Shown here piece after piece: positions 63,240-64,000 of a stretch of 64,000 nt of DNA; the stretch's first letter is position 1; each line of letters begins with the position of its first letter. This DNA is from Myxosarcina sp. GI1 (GTDB taxonomy: Bacteria; Cyanobacteriota; Cyanobacteriia; Cyanobacteriales; Xenococcaceae), in NCBI RefSeq assembly GCF_000756305.1, contig NZ_JRFE01000024.1:415897-479896 (forward strand), in the 5' to 3' direction. A program made the position numbers and the translations under genes. A model generated the notes under the pieces. That model had not been told where the DNA came from, did no database searches, and saw nothing but the letters and a program-made list of their open reading frames with translations.

Positions 63240-64000
63240 ATGACAACTACACTAAGAACTCGCGAAAATCGCAGTGCTTGGGAGAACTTTTGTCAGTGGG
63301 TAACCAGCACCAACAACCGCATTTATATCGGTTGGTTCGGTGTCCTAATGATCCCCACACTCCTAGCAGCAACCACCTGTTTCCTAATCGCCTTCGTCGC
63401 AGCACCGCCTGTAGACATCGACGGCATTAGAGAACCAGTAGCAGGTTCATTACTGTACGGTAACAATATCGTATCGGGAGCAGTAGTACCAAGCTCAAAC
63501 GCAATTGGACTACACTTCTATCCCATCTGGGAAGCAGCCTCATTAGATGAGTGGCTGTACAACGGCGGACCTTATCAGCTAATCGTCTTCCACTTCCTAA
63601 TCGGAGTCTTCTCCTACTTAGGACGTCAGTGGGAACTATCCTACAGACTAGGAATGCGTCCTTGGATCTGCGTAGCATATTCTGCACCAGTATCGGCTGC
63701 CACAGCAGTATTCCTAATCTATCCTTTAGGACAAGGAAGCTTTTCTGACGGAATGCCATTAGGTATTTCTGGTACGTTTAACTTCATGTTCGTGTTCCAA
63801 GCCGAACACAACATTCTGATGCACCCCTTCCACATGTTAGGTGTAGCAGGCGTATTCGGTGGAGCATTATTCTCTGCCATGCACGGTAGTTTGGTAACCT
63901 CTTCTTTGGTAAGAGAAACAACCGAAACCGAGTCACAGAACTACGGTTACAAATTCGGACAAGAAGAAGAAACCTACAACATCGTAGCCGCACACGGTTA
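63240..64000 (+). CDS. psbA: Photosystem II D1 protein, 3' end outside window
   Basis: The ATG at 63240 opens a frame that runs to the window edge (253 codons visible of about 360). It reads [20 protein letters not shown] and continues through the standard D1 sequence. Functional residues are all present by D1 numbering: Tyr161 (YZ), Asp170 and Glu189 with His190 at the manganese cluster, His198 (P680 ligand), His215 and His252. Residue 130 is Gln ([17 protein letters not shown]), as in the constitutive/low-light D1 form rather than the Glu130 high-light form. The promoter at 63117-63145 is of the psbA kind. Reaction-centre assembly and rapid turnover under light are known of the family. Confidence 0.98.
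   Translation, partial: MTTTLRTRENRSAWENFCQWVTSTNNRIYIGWFGVLMIPTLLAATTCFLIAFVAAPPVDIDGIREPVAGSLLYGNNIVSGAVVPSSNAIGLHFYPIWEAASLDEWLYNGGPYQLIVFHFLIGVFSYLGRQWELSYRLGMRPWICVAYSAPVSAATAVFLIYPLGQGSFSDGMPLGISGTFNFMFVFQAEHNILMHPFHMLGVAGVFGGALFSAMHGSLVTSSLVRETTETESQNYGYKFGQEEETYNIVAAHG

Noticed and set aside
63427..63993. Minus-strand open frames inside psbA
   Set aside because: They are antisense shadows of the highly conserved D1 frame and have Arg/Leu-rich nonsense composition.

Overview
The window is chromosomal DNA from a cyanobacterium. It ends in psbA (photosystem II D1) and begins near chlH (magnesium chelatase). The octamer GCGATCGC (HIP1) is scattered through both genes and spacers, and several spacers carry heptamer tandem repeats of the cyanobacterial STRR kind. 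Base composition is AT-rich. The species cannot be read directly; a unicellular or baeocyte-forming, HIP1-rich lineage is only a guess.

Layout. 1-4.8 kb: the 3' end of a BON-domain membrane protein, then chlH with a clear terminator. 4.9-15.5 kb (minus strand): an AI-2E/PerM-type transporter, a sugar ABC permease, two large paralogous FG-GAP beta-propeller/RTX proteins, and an ABC-2 permease. 15.5-16.3 kb: a scar made of a LuxR-type regulator stub and a truncated transposase that itself carries a palindromic insert. 16.3-18.7 kb (minus): an ArsB/NhaD-like ion transporter and two small paralogous genes behind a strong c-di-AMP (ydaO/yuaA) riboswitch. 18.8-23.5 kb: a DUF433 antitoxin with a toxin stub, a family-5 solute-binding lipoprotein, a repeat protein with RTX-like motifs, and a dead rubredoxin gene. 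23.6-33.3 kb: a glutathione-transferase-like enzyme, murJ, a CfaS-type methyltransferase, a Rieske-FAD reductase, a GMC oxidoreductase, an alpha/beta-hydrolase-fold protein and a decayed RelE-type toxin beside an intact antitoxin. 33.4-41.8 kb: a frameshifted SWIM zinc-finger gene, a MocA-like nucleotidyltransferase, and a giant kinase/ATPase/GAF/GGDEF/EAL gene interrupted by one amber codon. 41.8-48.5 kb (minus): a PaoABC-type periplasmic molybdenum hydroxylase operon with its XdhC maturation factor, interrupted by one intact and one deleted Uma2 gene. 48.7-53.8 kb: treZ-treY (trehalose from glycogen) plus a small partner gene. 54-64 kb: a cupin, an alpha/beta-hydrolase/solute-binding fusion, a MscS channel, a fused pyrF-pyrE gene, an orphan Imm35-like protein, a VOC protein, a CDF cation transporter and psbA.

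Working together. The clearest functional units are the molybdenum hydroxylase operon (with MocA about 6 kb away), the treZ-treY pair (trehalose as a compatible solute) and the riboswitch leader with two small genes. The two FG-GAP/RTX genes and the 577-residue repeat protein look like secreted or surface, calcium-binding products.

The window also holds an unusual density of broken genes: a LuxR stub, a transposase fragment, a DUF5615 toxin stub, rubredoxin, a RelE-type toxin, the SWIM gene tail, the kinase and a Uma2 gene. In both toxin-antitoxin loci the antitoxin frame is intact and the toxin is destroyed. Two palindromic hairpin elements lie inside coding sequence, and two copies of a MITE-like repeat sit just downstream of gene stop codons. 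I found no tRNA, rRNA, CRISPR array or prophage. I did not find a wholly new multi-gene system. The c-di-AMP riboswitch over two uncharacterised small paralogs is the best lead.
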